Shown piece after piece: positions 48,348-60,567 of a DNA stretch of 64,000 nt; within the stretch, counting starts at the first letter, position 1, and every line of letters starts with the position of its first letter. Under the pieces are notes generated by a model. That model was not told where the DNA came from, did not search any database, and was given only the letters and a program-made list of their open reading frames with translations. This stretch comes from Haplosporangium gracile (taxonomy: Eukaryota > Mortierellomycota > Mortierellomycetes > Mortierellales > Mortierellaceae): positions 1-64,000 of the forward strand of contig JAAAUF010000003.1 in NCBI GenBank assembly GCA_015499985.1, given 5' to 3'. The position numbers and the translations under genes are program-made.

Positions 48348-50303
48348 ACGACCCATTTACCACTCCTTGACCCTCCTTCCATTTCCTCCTACTACTTTCT
48401 TCTATGTCCGTACTTCGTTCTTGTTTTTACGCGTTTATTCTTTTGTTCTATCTCTCATTTTTCAAACACAACCATCCAATGTCACTCTAATGCTGTTGCT
48501 ACTACTTTTTTCTTATTCAAGCTTATCATGTATGTCTCCATTCCATTGCTCACGCATCTTGCATTTTTTTTCATTTCCCCTACCAACTACCATCATGCCA
48601 TTCCCTTCCCTTCCCTTTCCTCGCTTCTCCTCAATATTCTTCTTTCGCAAACAATTAACAAATATGGGCCACACGTCCCATTTCCCTTTCTCATTTGCAG
48701 AGTACTTCACCCACACTACCTTGAACAAACAATCACAAACAAAAAATATAAAATAAATAAATTGTCAAGCTACTATGAAAAATAACAACTTTATTAATCG
48801 CGTCTCACGAACCTTCTCTAAAATCTAAAGTTCAATGCATATTACATTGGCATAAAAGGTCTCTTGTCAGCAACGGTCGGCCTTGACCACTAGCACAAAT
48901 ATACATCACAACAACAGGAGAAAAAATAAAGGTTAAAAGGAAAGAAACACAACCATAATATGCAGAACTATAGCCTCTCAACCCACGCCTTATTACTCAG
49001 TTCCAACCCCTCCTGAACAATGAAGGAGAAAATGGCCTTAGGGGACAAACGCTGCCAAATATGGAGTGCACCCGACTCAGTCCCCAACTTTTTTTTTTTT
49101 TAAAAAAAAAGAGAGAGTAAAGAAGCGGTTACGAGCATCGATTGAGCTGATCTTGAACATCATCATGCGAATTACATGACTTCCAGGGTAGTATAATGCC
49201 TTAAGTATGCGCAGGTTAACGTACGAACAAAGATGAGGGTGTTAATAGGATGGAGCGGCATAAATGTGTGTGTGCGTGTTGATAACGGCGGCAGTGAATA
49301 AAAGGGCGTGCCGGTCACTGGCATTTGCAACATTTGCAAATGCTTCGTCACTTCAAGCGCTCAGCAAGGAATACATGAATTTTCTAGCAAATGGTACTAT
49401 GTGGCAGCATGGAGGATGGCCAAACCATGCCTTCTGGGAGTAACCACAATTGTTCGAGATAGGCACAAACATTTCAGGATCATGAAGGTAAAAGACTTTT
49501 GACAGACATGGCATAGGGATACACGCTGTTATCAAATCTATCATTACTTCAAGGACATAATACCGGTTCCCTCTTTCGTTGAACTCCCCAATCTTGTTTG
49601 CAAAAGGAGACATGCAGCAAATTGGAGCGAACGGTGTAAAAAAAGAGAATAAGAAAAAAAAAGAAAGGAGGACACCACAGGAAAACAGACATTGTATTCC
49701 ACGCAATTGCGCAGTCGAAGTGCAATTGGCCGGTCAAAATAAAAAAGAGGTCACGTCACGCGTCAAAGCAAAAGTGAAAACGCGATAAGGTTGGCTTGCA
49801 TGCAACAGGCACATTTCTTCACTACTCCCTCTTTCCGATCGCCACCCTTCACCGCCTTCTCATCCCTTCAAAGCCGACGAGGACAGTCCCGTCTTTCCTT
49901 CTCAATCGCCCAATGACCGCAATGATGGACTCATGCAAGGGGCATGGTTAGGTACAGCGACGATGCAACACTCTCAGTTGCTGGAGAAACTGCCAACATA
50001 TTCTGGCTCTAACAAAAGAGTGTGAGCTAATACAACTCACTTTGTTCAAATCTTTCCTTCCTACTTTTTTTTTTTCCTCTATTACTTTCAGATTGTCGTC
50101 GGTTGTTCACCTGGCGGTTGTAGGATTGTATAAGGGCCAACTCATATCGAAATCAACAAGACGATTCGGACCTTCATTTGTTGCCCTTGATAAAAAAACG
50201 ATTTGATCGGTGGAATGGTATGGTTGACTGATCCATTCCTATTTTTAACAGTTATAATCAGGGGACAATATGTTGATAGATTTGACATATAAATCCGGGA
50301 ACG
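48348..50303. other. 3' spacer of Rho GEF gene
   Basis: No gene supported. A T11-A9 inverted homopolymer pair lies near 49091-49110. Coding-like islands (for example 49370-49490 on the + strand, ending at a GTAAAAG donor-like site) show no recognisable domain. They might be further remnants of the downstream kinase-like gene. Confidence 0.45.
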
Positions 50304-51762
50304 CATTCATTTTTTTTTACTTGATAGTCTGTACCGCAGAAATCAGACAGCAAGCGCGGCACATTGCGACATTAAGCCCAAGAATGTCCTGGTAGAAAGG
50401 AGCACGATCCCTGAAGAAACAGGGCTACTTAAACAATCTTCCGTGGCATGTCAACCCCGAACAATCCGCTCCAATCAGTTATGACTCTTTCATCCGCTCG
50501 TTCAAGCTGGAGCTTCTCTATAGTTCATTAATCCAAACACCGCATCGCAGCTACTTCCTGAAAAAAGATTCTACAAATGCTGAGAAAGGAGACTTTCAAA
50601 ATTGCAATATATCTTTGTTCTAGAGTTCGTTTGCACTGCGAAACAACAACAATGACTATAAAAATAGCTTTTTTACTATATGCCATTGACTTACCATAAT
50701 GTATCCAAGTTCCCAAGTCCCCTACGAATGAAACAGGGTAGAGGTCGACTTTTTTGAACACCGTACAAGGAAATCGGAACATTATCATGTAGCTGGCCAA
50801 GGTTTACACAGAAAATGGACTCTTCACCGGGGCGGAGCTCTTTTGATTCAAGGGTTTCAAGGGCTTGATCGACGGTTGCTCTGGAAGGCAGCTATTGAAA
50901 TCCGCGGACGATCCATTTGAAGGCTTGGAGAATTGGGACCTAGAGCGCAAAAATAATCGACACTGAATGGTGTATTTTAAAAGAACATATTTTTGAAACT
51001 AAGTAAGTAGGCGGTGGTCCGGGATGCTTACTGGCAAGTTTTCTTTTAGCTTTTTTTTGTGTATAGCTAAGAACGTTCTAACATTTACTTTCTGCTCGCT
51101 TCTTTAGTGGTGTTGCAAGAGAAGATGAACATCGTTGGATGCAGTCCCTGTTGATTATCGCCGCTAGAGTTTTTTTCTTTCGGCATCCTTCCTCAAGCTA
51201 TGTTCACATTGGATAGGGATCTTGAATCGCCCAATAAGTTATCCTCAGAATGAAGAAGAAGCGCCCGAAAGATTTGGTATGGCTTGTTCCAATATGCGAG
51301 ATTAGGGCACGTGAACCGAGTGTTTAAGGTGGCCACAAGGCTCAGCCTTTTTTTTTTTCTCTTTCTCTCAGACTGTCATCTATCAAATCTTTTACAGTGA
51401 GTACACCGGATCCCCAGGATATGCAACGCCAGAGTTACTCAGGAACCCACATTTACAAACTCGACATTCTTGAATTGAGCTGGACGTGCTTTTTCTGATG
51501 TTTACAAGTAGTCGATCTTAAGAACAGTCGTGGCGATTCACCTGTCTTCTCAGAGGCTGTTTCTGGAGATTGGGTGTCGTCCTTGGACAAGGCCAGATCC
51601 CGTACTTTTGTTGTCGCACTTTGGAGGCCAGTGACGATAACAGCTCGTCTTTTTCGGAGTCCAGTGTCTAGAGAGGATATGACGGGAATGCTCTATATTG
51701 ATGAGTATGCGCCATTTCTCTTCCGTTGTCATCTGAACACACACTGGAAGTCAAGGCCATGA
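50304..51762 (+). pseudogene. Decayed protein kinase gene
   Basis: Two kinase signatures lie on the + strand about 1.05 kb apart. The first, at about 50356-50400, reads AHCDIKPKNVLVE, the catalytic loop with Asp and Asn. The second, at about 51400-51440, reads EYTGSPGYATPELL, the activation segment end with its APE-like triplet (TPE). A third piece in another frame, about 51480-51510, reads GRAFSDVYK, matching the subdomain IX SDVYSLG region. A coding-like frame then runs to a stop at 51760-51762 (VDLKNSRGDSPVF...). No DFG, glycine loop or VAxK Lys could be found, and stops break the frames between the islands. It is best read as a relic of an eukaryotic-type Ser/Thr kinase of the HCDIKPxN class. 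An intron-rich gene with several errors is the alternative. Confidence 0.5.
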
Positions 51763-52359
51763 AACTGAGGGGGTTTTTTTCTCTTTTTTACTTTTTCATT
51801 TTACTATGGTTGTTTTGGAGCCGGATAATAAAAAAACAGAAAAAAGTTATGATTCTTAGAGCATTGTGGATAGGTTTAATGGGCGTGTAGACAGGGAAAG
51901 GATGAAAGAATGTTCGTTGCCCGATTTTGTTTCTTTTGCTTCATTGTTCTATGATGTACCTTTAATTATGAGCTACACAACAGCCCCTTAGGGACCGACG
52001 GACAAAAAAAGTGCTATGTTTTTTTTCTAAATTATGCGCGAAATACGAACTGACAATCGGAAACCTTGGACCTTCTATCTCCTCCTCCTACCCCAACAGA
52101 CGACACGCAAACCTCAGGAAATGATACAGTTACTGCACCGATCAATCTCCTTGGCAAGTGTATGGAAACTAGTCGAGTTGCGGGCCACAGAGCTGCTACT
52201 CCCTCCACTAGCGCTCCCACCGCCACTCCCACTACTACTAGTCGTCCTGTATCTCTGTCCTCGTCGACCACCACCCTGTCGAATCCTCCGTCGCTTCTCG
52301 TCCTCATCTACATCTGGGTCCAAAAGTTCCAACCGTTCCATCCGTATCCGCTCTGATTG
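51763..52359. other. Spacer before SepH-like 3' end
   Basis: About 600 bp, AT-rich, containing the 3' flank of the minus-strand kinase gene. 52030-52350 holds open frames on both strands that are Pro/Ser/Thr-rich. It could be the 3' UTR of the kinase gene. No domain. Confidence 0.45.
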
Positions 52360-55300
52360 TCATTCAGGTTCCTCAGTTGACGAGTAGGATGATGAGGCTG
52401 AGGAAAGGAGAGAGGTTGCGGAAGCCGACGCCGACAAAGAGGCTGTGGACAGCGAGAGCTGGTGGCGCCGGCGGCCGCGGTTGGTGCGACGACGGAGTGT
52501 GCTGTTGCGTGATTCCGAGGACGTTGTTATTGACTGCTGCTGCTGCTGCTGCTGTGTGTAGGCGAGCGACGAGGAACGGCGTCTTTCTTCCTTGGCCCAA
52601 TCAATTTCCTCCGCTTCCGATTGCTGTTGACCTCCTTGTCCTCCTTCCGTGTCCTCGTCCTCTTCTGTAATCATGGTCGTCTCTGTAGTCATCGTCGCGG
52701 TCGTGTCGTGGTGGTGGGTGTGGAGTCCCCACTGTTGCGCTGTCTCATCCTCGTCGTCGCTGAGGTTGACGTCCTTCAGCTCGTCGTTATCATCATCATC
52801 ATCACCATATCGATAATCATCATCGTTATCGTTATGAGTCGTCCTGGTTTGTAGGGCTGTGCCCTTGTTTTTGGTGTTTGCAGTGTCTTTGCGGACGAGA
52901 AAAGAAGTGGCGAATCTCTCCTCGTTGTCCTGGCCGCTCCAAAGGTCATTCTGGTATTCCTCATTATCGTTGATATGGCAACCGTTGCCGTTGCTGGTGC
53001 CGATGCTGTTGCCGTTCCTGTGACTGACACCAGCTCCAGCATCCTCGTCCTCATCGTCATCGTCATCGCTGTCGCCGAAATCAAGTTCGTCGTCGTAGAT
53101 CTGGCGCGCGGCAAGTTGTAGACCGGGTGGACCAGATGTAGCGGCGGCTGCGGGGACTACAGGTGCTGCCGGCTTATGAAGAGGATGTGGCTGTCGACTC
53201 ACATCCATCACCTTTACTTCATCATCATCCTCCTCCTCCGGCTCAGTAGTCCCAATGCTATCAAGAAGTCGTCGATTCCACCCTCCAGCAGCAGCAGCAG
53301 ATGACGCGATCGCCGAGAACGAAGGCACCGAAGGAATATTCACTGAAGAACCCTGACTTGGTCGCCGTCCTCCTGTTGGGAGAGCGCCACCGGGTGCAAA
53401 GACAGGTCCTCGGACCCGGATCGTTGGATCACTCGAGTTGCTGCCACTGCCGCTTCGACTAGAGGGGCCACTCCACTGTTGTTGCTGTTGGGCGTGATGG
53501 CGCTGTTGTTGTTGGTATGAGAAAGAGGAGTCGAGGGAAGATTGCCGTCTGGGGGTTGTTTTTTGTTGGTAGTCTTGAAGGATTTGGGCGAGTTCTTTGA
53601 CAGAGGTGGTGGTTACTGAACTGTAGATGACTGGGTCGGGACTTGGGGACATCCGTTGCAGAGACATCCGTTGCAGAGCTCCTTCCACTGATTGGTCCTC
53701 CTCCTCGTCGTCTTCTTCTTCTTCATTCTCAATACCATCTTCTTCTTCATCCTCAATACCATCTTCTTCTTCTTCTTCCTCACTCTCACTTTCGCTCCTC
53801 TCCTCCTCATCCTCATCCTGTTCCTCATCAGTTCCAATATCCTCCCTATCTCTCTTAGCCTCCTCATCATCCTCCTCCTCGCTCTCATATTGAACCAGAC
53901 GCTGTTGATCCCTGAACGGAACATGATCTAAGTCCAACAAGTCTAACCGAATCTTGGGCATCTCCCGCCTTAAAAGCATACTCTCCGAAAGATCCTCAGT
54001 CTTCAACCCATCTAACAGCCGATGGCTTTGATTCTTGCCCTCGGCCACGTACGACTCCAAGATCTCGCTCAGACTCCGGCTCTTTTGATGACCGTACTGG
54101 CGTCGTGATTGGATCCGGACAGTTCTGGTCGGTTCTTTGGCCAATGCCACCTGGAGCTTTTGGTGTGCGTGTCGGTTGTTAGTGTGTGGTGGGGATACTG
54201 TCGATGCCGCCATCCGGACTGTGGTTGTAGTGGTGGGTAGTATTGAGGCCGCTGCGGTGATTTTGGTCCTTCCCAGCGAAGGAGGCCGTCCTCCCGCATA
54301 TTCAGGACTGCTGTCGGCCCATGGGCGAGTTGTGACAAAATGGTCGTCTTCAGATCCGGGACTATTCGCCCTCAAGTCGTCATCACTATCCCGAACAGCC
54401 TGTGGACGAGATCGAACAATTCCCTTGGGCGTGCTTGCAGACGCGCCACTATCGTCGCCGCTACTGCCTCGAAGAAGCCTACTTGTCTCCTTAATGTTAA
54501 GGTTATCGACATCCTTTTGGAACAGATCTTCAACATCATGTTGGAATGCTGGCGAGCGACCCTTGAATCGTCCGTCCTGATGGTACCGCGGCGATGGCGT
54601 ACGTTTGTTGGAATCCAGATCATCTGGCATCAGCTCCGAAGTTGCGATATCCTGCAACCGTCGTGATGTCGCCGTTGTCGATGCTGCTGTCCACACCAGA
54701 GCTCTAGTAACCGCTCCAGCCTTGAATCCTTTTCCAGCTGCAAACAGCCCGCCCGTAGAGTCGTATGAATGGTTGGGCCCTTGGTCCCGTGTAAAGCTAA
54801 CACTGAAATCACCATCATCCTCATCATCCTCATCATCTCCATCGCCCTTATTACTCAAAGTCCCTTCGGAATCACTCTCCTCAAAGACATCCAAAATCTC
54901 CTTGGCCAACTCCTTGACAAGCACAGCATTGTCCTCCGCCGCAATCCTAGCAACCTGTTGAGCGATGCCATACTTGGCCACGATCTGGAGCCGTTCAGGG
55001 TGTACTTCAAAGATGGCTCTCAAGATACGCAACAAGTTTGAACGGACCACGGCTTTGGGGTGAGCGAGTCTGTCCAAGAGTCGGTGGAAGAGTGGTGGGA
55101 CTGCGATCCCGCGGGCGATCGAGGGCGAGAAACGAACAATTTTGTAGAGGGGCTCCAGGATGTTTTCGAATGAATTTGCTTTGGCTGTAAGGAAGGCTTG
55201 AACAAAGAGGTTGAGTGATGATGGTTGGAGAAGAATTTGTTCCACATCTGCCGTCTCATCCTGAAGCCTACATAACATTTCACAAATAAATAATATAAAC

Positions 55301-58300
55301 ATGTTAGCATCTATCTTACGCTCAAGAAGAAGACATACATTGAGTGAGCATACAAACTGAATTGCTTACCAGACAAGAACGGCGTCCATGGCATTGACCT
55401 GCCAATGGGGGTCCTTGAACAGGCGGAGATATACGGGCAAACAGTCATTGTGCCAGAGACTGTTCCGGCAAGCGCGACCTGCATGGGCCATGTCACACAG
55501 GATGGGGAGTGCAAACTGTTTAAGAGGTGAGCTCGATTCGGCAATTTGTTGAAGGTGAGGGATCAATCCTGCCTGTGCTGCTTCCTCCTGACGAGCCTTG
55601 TTGATCCTGCAAAGGTTGAACAGTGTCGTCAAGACATGGTTACATACATCTTGGTATGCTCTCTAATAAAACGAAGAAAAGTTAAAATGCAATTAGGATA
55701 GGTATTAACCCCAGAAGTTATGCCGAGCAATATAAAAAAGTGGGACGTACGGTATCAAAGGAGCCGGTGCGCTCTCCAAGGACTTGGACCAAAGTGTTGA
55801 TAGCACTCGCGTTCTGCAACACGTCCAGTGTATTCGAGTTCATAGAGATGTTCTTGATACACTTTAACATCATCACGCACAGGCTCGGTGTCAAATTTTG
55901 CAGTGAACTCAGCATGCCTATTGTCATATAAAAGTTCAAACTGTCAGTAACGAGCTCAGAGCGCCGTATAACAGCCAAAACTAGATGCAATAGTGAACTT
56001 ACGATGCACAATTTGCCTGGTGGCCAAAAGTTCCTTAACCGGCGAATCGCCCTGAGAGAAGATCAACAAGACCTGAACAATCTTATCCGTGTACGCTGCT
56101 CCCTGAGGATCCCGAAGGGTATTATACAACGTCGCTGACAAAGGGTCCAGCAACCCCTGTTTTGCCAATAGTCGACAGAAATCATTCCGGGGCGTCAAAC
56201 TCTGCAGCTTAAAGACGCTGTGGATACCATTGATCGCAATCCAGACAAACTCCTTTTGAGTCATGTAGTTGCCTTGCAAGAATTCGATCAGAACGCTCAA
56301 GCCTCGGCAGGAAATGAACATTTGCAAGGTCAAGGAGTTGGTGTGACAGATTTGTTGGATAAAGAGTGCGGCGGCGAGTTGGATCTCCTTGACGTATCGC
56401 TTGGAGGTGTACTTGATCAGAACTGGGATTGCACCGACCAAACACAAATTCTCCTGCAACGCAAAGTCATTTCGAATCACCTATGTCATATGGTAGGAAG
56501 CAAATGTTAGTTAGGTCAATACTGCTGGGCAGATTTGTTAATGTGCCTCCAACGGCACCAAATACTTTAAGCCAGCGTACCATATTGAGGATGTTGAGGA
56601 GTTTAAGGACAAGATTTGGCTGCTTGCTGTTCTCGATCAGATCCAGCAAAGGGATCGCTCCATGGTTGGCTATCATAGGTCCTCGCGCATCCGGGTTCTC
56701 GGCCAGCAAGACCATCTGTCGCGAGAAAGTGTTCATATGTCAGAATGCCCATTCAGATCTTAAAGTCACATGCGGATCAAATTCATGATTGCGCGGCGAA
56801 ACTGCTTACCAGACGATCACAGACGACTTCCAGCTGCTTCTCTGAACGCTGGTTCTTTTGGTTCTCGAGAAGTCGGAATTGCTCCGCAATGTTTGCACAT
56901 ATCCGTGCATACTTTTCGCGCGCGATGTTCGCCTCCATATCTAGTTTTAAGAAAAGAAGAATGTCGTGTGAGTACAATGATGCAAATGTCACGGCTGTTG
57001 TATTTTGAAGAAATCATGGTTGATGCACTCACCAATCTCATCAAACCCTTCGTCAACCTCGGCAAACGGATCTTCCTCATCAGATCCTGCATCGTTTCCA
57101 AACTACGACAGATGGAAGAGTCGCAATTGAGTGTCAGTATAGGTAATGCACGATGAGCTTGCAAGCGTGTTTATAGGGCAACAGAACATAACCTACCCAG
57201 CTGTGGTTTGACAACCTCGACTGTAGCGTAAGACCCTCATCTTGATACAAGTTACCCGGGCTCTCTATAGTCGTTATGTCGGCGGTTAGGGACGTATGTT
57301 AGTAACCTCCTCTAATTCATCCAACATAGGATCAGACCTTTAAACAAAACTCACCAGGACCGTCGAAGAGATCAGAAAAGTCCTCGTCTTCTTCCTCACG
57401 ATAGTTCTGAATGTTGCTTGTCCGTACACGCGGTGCGAGAACAAGTTGGCCAGGAGCAGACCTTGAGCGAACAAGGTCAATTGGAACATGGGGTCCGGCG
57501 GTCTTGGATCTCGCAGCGAGTGAGCCACTGGGCTTCAGTGAGCCATCCACCTGCCTTGACCCTGCTTGCCGTCTCTTGTTCTAGTAGTTGTGACAAGAAT
57601 ATAAAGATGACAAAGTTCAGTTTAGCGTTTTTGAATAGCAGTAAATGGGCACCATAGGTATTCACAGGACCAGCATTTGTACCTCCATAGGCTTCATCAT
57701 GAGTTTGAGACGGAGATCTTGTGCGTCATCCTCAAAATCGTCATCACCCATATCACTACCGCCAGGCGACTCAGTTTGAACTGTGTACGGCTGATGACGG
57801 CCAGCAGCAGTTGATGGCATCGCTCGAATAGTCTTTAACACTTCGTCCTCCTGTTCACGAAAACCTTGAGCGGCGATTTGAAACGAAAGAGCTCCATCTG
57901 CAAAGTCGTCATCCCAATTGTTATCAATGCTGCTCTCCTCGTAGTTTTGCACATTCTTCTTGTTGGTGACGTTGTTGTGGGCAATGGCTTTGCTGTCAAG
58001 GGCAGTGTTGTTCGAAGGAAGGTGGAAATGAGGTGGTGAGATGGTGACTGGAGGACGTTCTGGAAATGGGCGAAGACTACTGGCGATTGCTGCTGCTCCT
58101 GCTGCTGCTGCTGATGGTGAAAAGATGTCTCTGACCTGGGGTCTAGGTGCATGATAAATGTCTGTGATTGCTTGAACTCCATGCTCCCATGACCTTCCAG
58201 CTGAGTGAGAGTTAGATAAAAAGTAGAACAAACGAATTATGTGTAAGCATGCGAGTGAATCCGAAGGAGGAGAGTGTGGAAAAAAAGGGTATGGAAATAA

Positions 58301-60567
58301 TTAGTCTCGCATGAACAAGAGGGGTCGTGCTGATGTGACGTAGCGCGGGAAAATGCAAAACGGTCAACTGCGATTATACAAAAATGCCGTCGATTTTACC
58401 TTTTTCGTTTGTCATCCTGCGCATTTTGCCCGAGTTGCGATTTGAAGATCCTTTGAGCGCCTCATTCCACTGCTGCACACTCTTGACAGCCTCCTCGTAT
58501 GCTGGAACGGCCTTTTCTCGGCTTCGTTGACTTCCTGTTGCCTTTTTCCTTGACATCTGAATCCACGGATGTTTTGATAGCTTCTTGGCTGAAACTCGAA
58601 GATTGCAGTCCTTTTGGAAGCACTGCATCAAAAAGTCCCGCACAATCTATTATGGATTGGGAAATTTAAAAGTCGGTGTTACTGCACTGAACAACTTTAT
58701 GGTGTAATCCCTCCCCCCCTTTTTACCATTCATGAGCCCACATAGACCCTTTTATCCCCCTTTGAAATTCAAACCACTCCCTTTTGTTAATTTATCTTGT
58801 TCTTACTGCTGAGACACCCTCGGGGATTGGTGGGTGATCGTCTTGCACGATGCGGTAAAGGGCTCCCATAGGAGGCAAATCATGGTAAGGTGGTTCGCCA
58901 TCCAAGAGCTCTATTACGGTGCATCCAACACTCCTATGGTACATAAAGAAAGATGCAAATGCAAGATGGTTTGAATTGTCAGTGAGGAGAATTAAGTATT
59001 ACCATGTCAGTAGCAGGAATAACACTGTATTAACCATTTTGGATGAGGGGCGCGCCTAACATCCTTGTTTCTCTTTTGTTAAGTTTGTCCTTGCAATTCG
59101 AGCACTCAAAAAGCATGAGGACTTTGATATTAACTGTAGGTTTGAAGAGGGAAAGAAAACATCAGCACCCGGACAAAGACGGAAAAATCATGAGTGTGTG
59201 ATTTTGTACCATATATCTGAAGCAGTCGTGGCCCCTGAGAGCTCAATGATTTCAGGCGCCACTATTGAGATAGCACATGACAAAAAAACAGCAAAGAAGG
59301 TCGTGCTTTTGATTAGTTACGCGCTACTTTCTCCCAGTCTGGACAGCGTAATGAGAGCGGGGTCCTACAAATTAAATGAACAGCGCGGAAATCGCGTCAA
59401 CAAATAAAGATACTTTACTCCAATAGGGTGTTCCAGCTACGGACATGTCGCCGACATCGTTCGAAAGGGTTGCGACTCCAAAGTCGGCGAGTTTTACGAC
59501 GCCCTCCTTGGTGGCAAGGATGTTGGCTCCCTTGATGTCCCGATGAATGACACCTTGGTCGTGCAGGTAGATAAGTCCATCGAGGACCTGGGTGATGTAT
59601 GTTGCTCCAAGGTGCTCCGGCAGCTTTCCAAAGTTCTTGCATAGACTGCGCAGAGATCCGTTTTCGCAGAATCTACAAAAAAAAAAGATCGGAAGCCAAG
59701 TGGAATAAAGGGAGGATGCGAGGTGAGTGGGTGAGAATGAGTGGTGGTGTTTCACACCCAGGACTTCGATCCGTGTGTTTGGTGTATGTTACAGTTTGAT
59801 GGCGAAACAAACTTTTGGGCAAAGGCAATTATCACCAGTCTGGTGCCTGGATTAATCAATGACAAAGGCAGAGGAGAGGGGAGGGAGGAAGGGAGAACAC
59901 ATACTCGAGGATGATGTTGAGGAATTCTGTTGTTTTCTCAAATCCGTAGTACTTGACAATGTTGGCGTGCTATTGTAGCCGTACCCAAAAGTACAAATGG
60001 AAAAATAAAGTAAAGGGTCAGTCAAAAAAAAAGGGAATATGCTGTCGAATATCATGCTCGGCATTTTGTTTTACTTGAACAACCAAAAAAAAATAAAAAT
60101 AAAATGCAATGCATTTTTAATCCCACTCACGTTCAGTTTCTTGAGCAAGTCAATCTCCATCTACAGTCCCATCAGGTAACAAGCAAAAAGGGGGGAAAAG
60201 AGAAAGAGAGATAAGGTAATTGCCAGATAGGCATTGGCAAAACACAGCCATGGGTTAGAGCAAAGGGCAAACAGGATCTCATTTGTCATTATCAGGGGCG
60301 TAGCAAAAAGATTAGAACAACATCAATTACGAGGTAGTCCCTTTTTTGTTGTTGTTGTTGCTGTTATCTTTTCACACACACATACACAAACACACACAAA
60401 CATACACACACGCACACACACGCACACACACGCACCATGATATTATCCAGCTCGGCCGGGGGAATGTCCGAGAGATTAATTTGCTTGACTGCAACGGTGG
60501 TCCCTGTGTCATGCAGTCCACGCCATACGGATCCAAAGGCACCCTTGCCTATGCAGTTTCCGAGCAT
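52360..60567 (-). CDS. SepH/Cdc7/MAP3K-epsilon-type kinase with ARM repeats
   Basis: Seventeen exons join in frame to about 1966 residues: 60567-60436, 60160-60131, 59969-59905, 59672-59419, 59261-59210, 58933-58807, 58646-58400, 58200-57683, 57580-57355, 57264-57197, 57102-57033, 56940-56810, 56715-56581, 56480-56003, 55917-55751, 55662-55370, 55267-52360. The kinase domain covers about 1-265: [52 protein letters not shown] and [19 protein letters not shown] is the STE/MAP3K form. A disordered linker with [17 protein letters not shown] acidic boxes leads into armadillo/HEAT repeats (about 610-1100), as in fission yeast Cdc7, Aspergillus SepH and plant MAP3K-epsilon. The last 850 residues are acidic and Gln/Ser-rich. 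Family role: septation initiation network downstream of the Spg1-type GTPase. The N-terminus is probably incomplete: relatives have residues before MLGN, and an acceptor (GATCTAG) abuts this ATG. Confidence 0.88.
60375..60433. repeat. CA-rich microsatellite inside intron 1
   Basis: An imperfect (CA)n stretch with CG and TA interruptions lies in the first intron of the SepH-like gene and touches its splice donor. On the coding strand the donor reads ATG/GTGCGTGTGTG, so the repeat begins at the 5' splice site itself. Confidence 0.8.

Noticed and set aside
50528..50800. Minus-strand frame of 90 codons (MASYMIMFRF) in the kinase-relic region
   Set aside because: It shows no domain and lies opposite the relic's strand. 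The kinase motifs on the + strand explain the region better.
53613..53924. Open frames rich in Ser/Leu on + and Arg/Met/Lys on - within 53.6-53.9 kb
   Set aside because: They are out-of-frame readings of the TTC-like tract that encodes the acidic Glu-rich part of the SepH-like protein tail.
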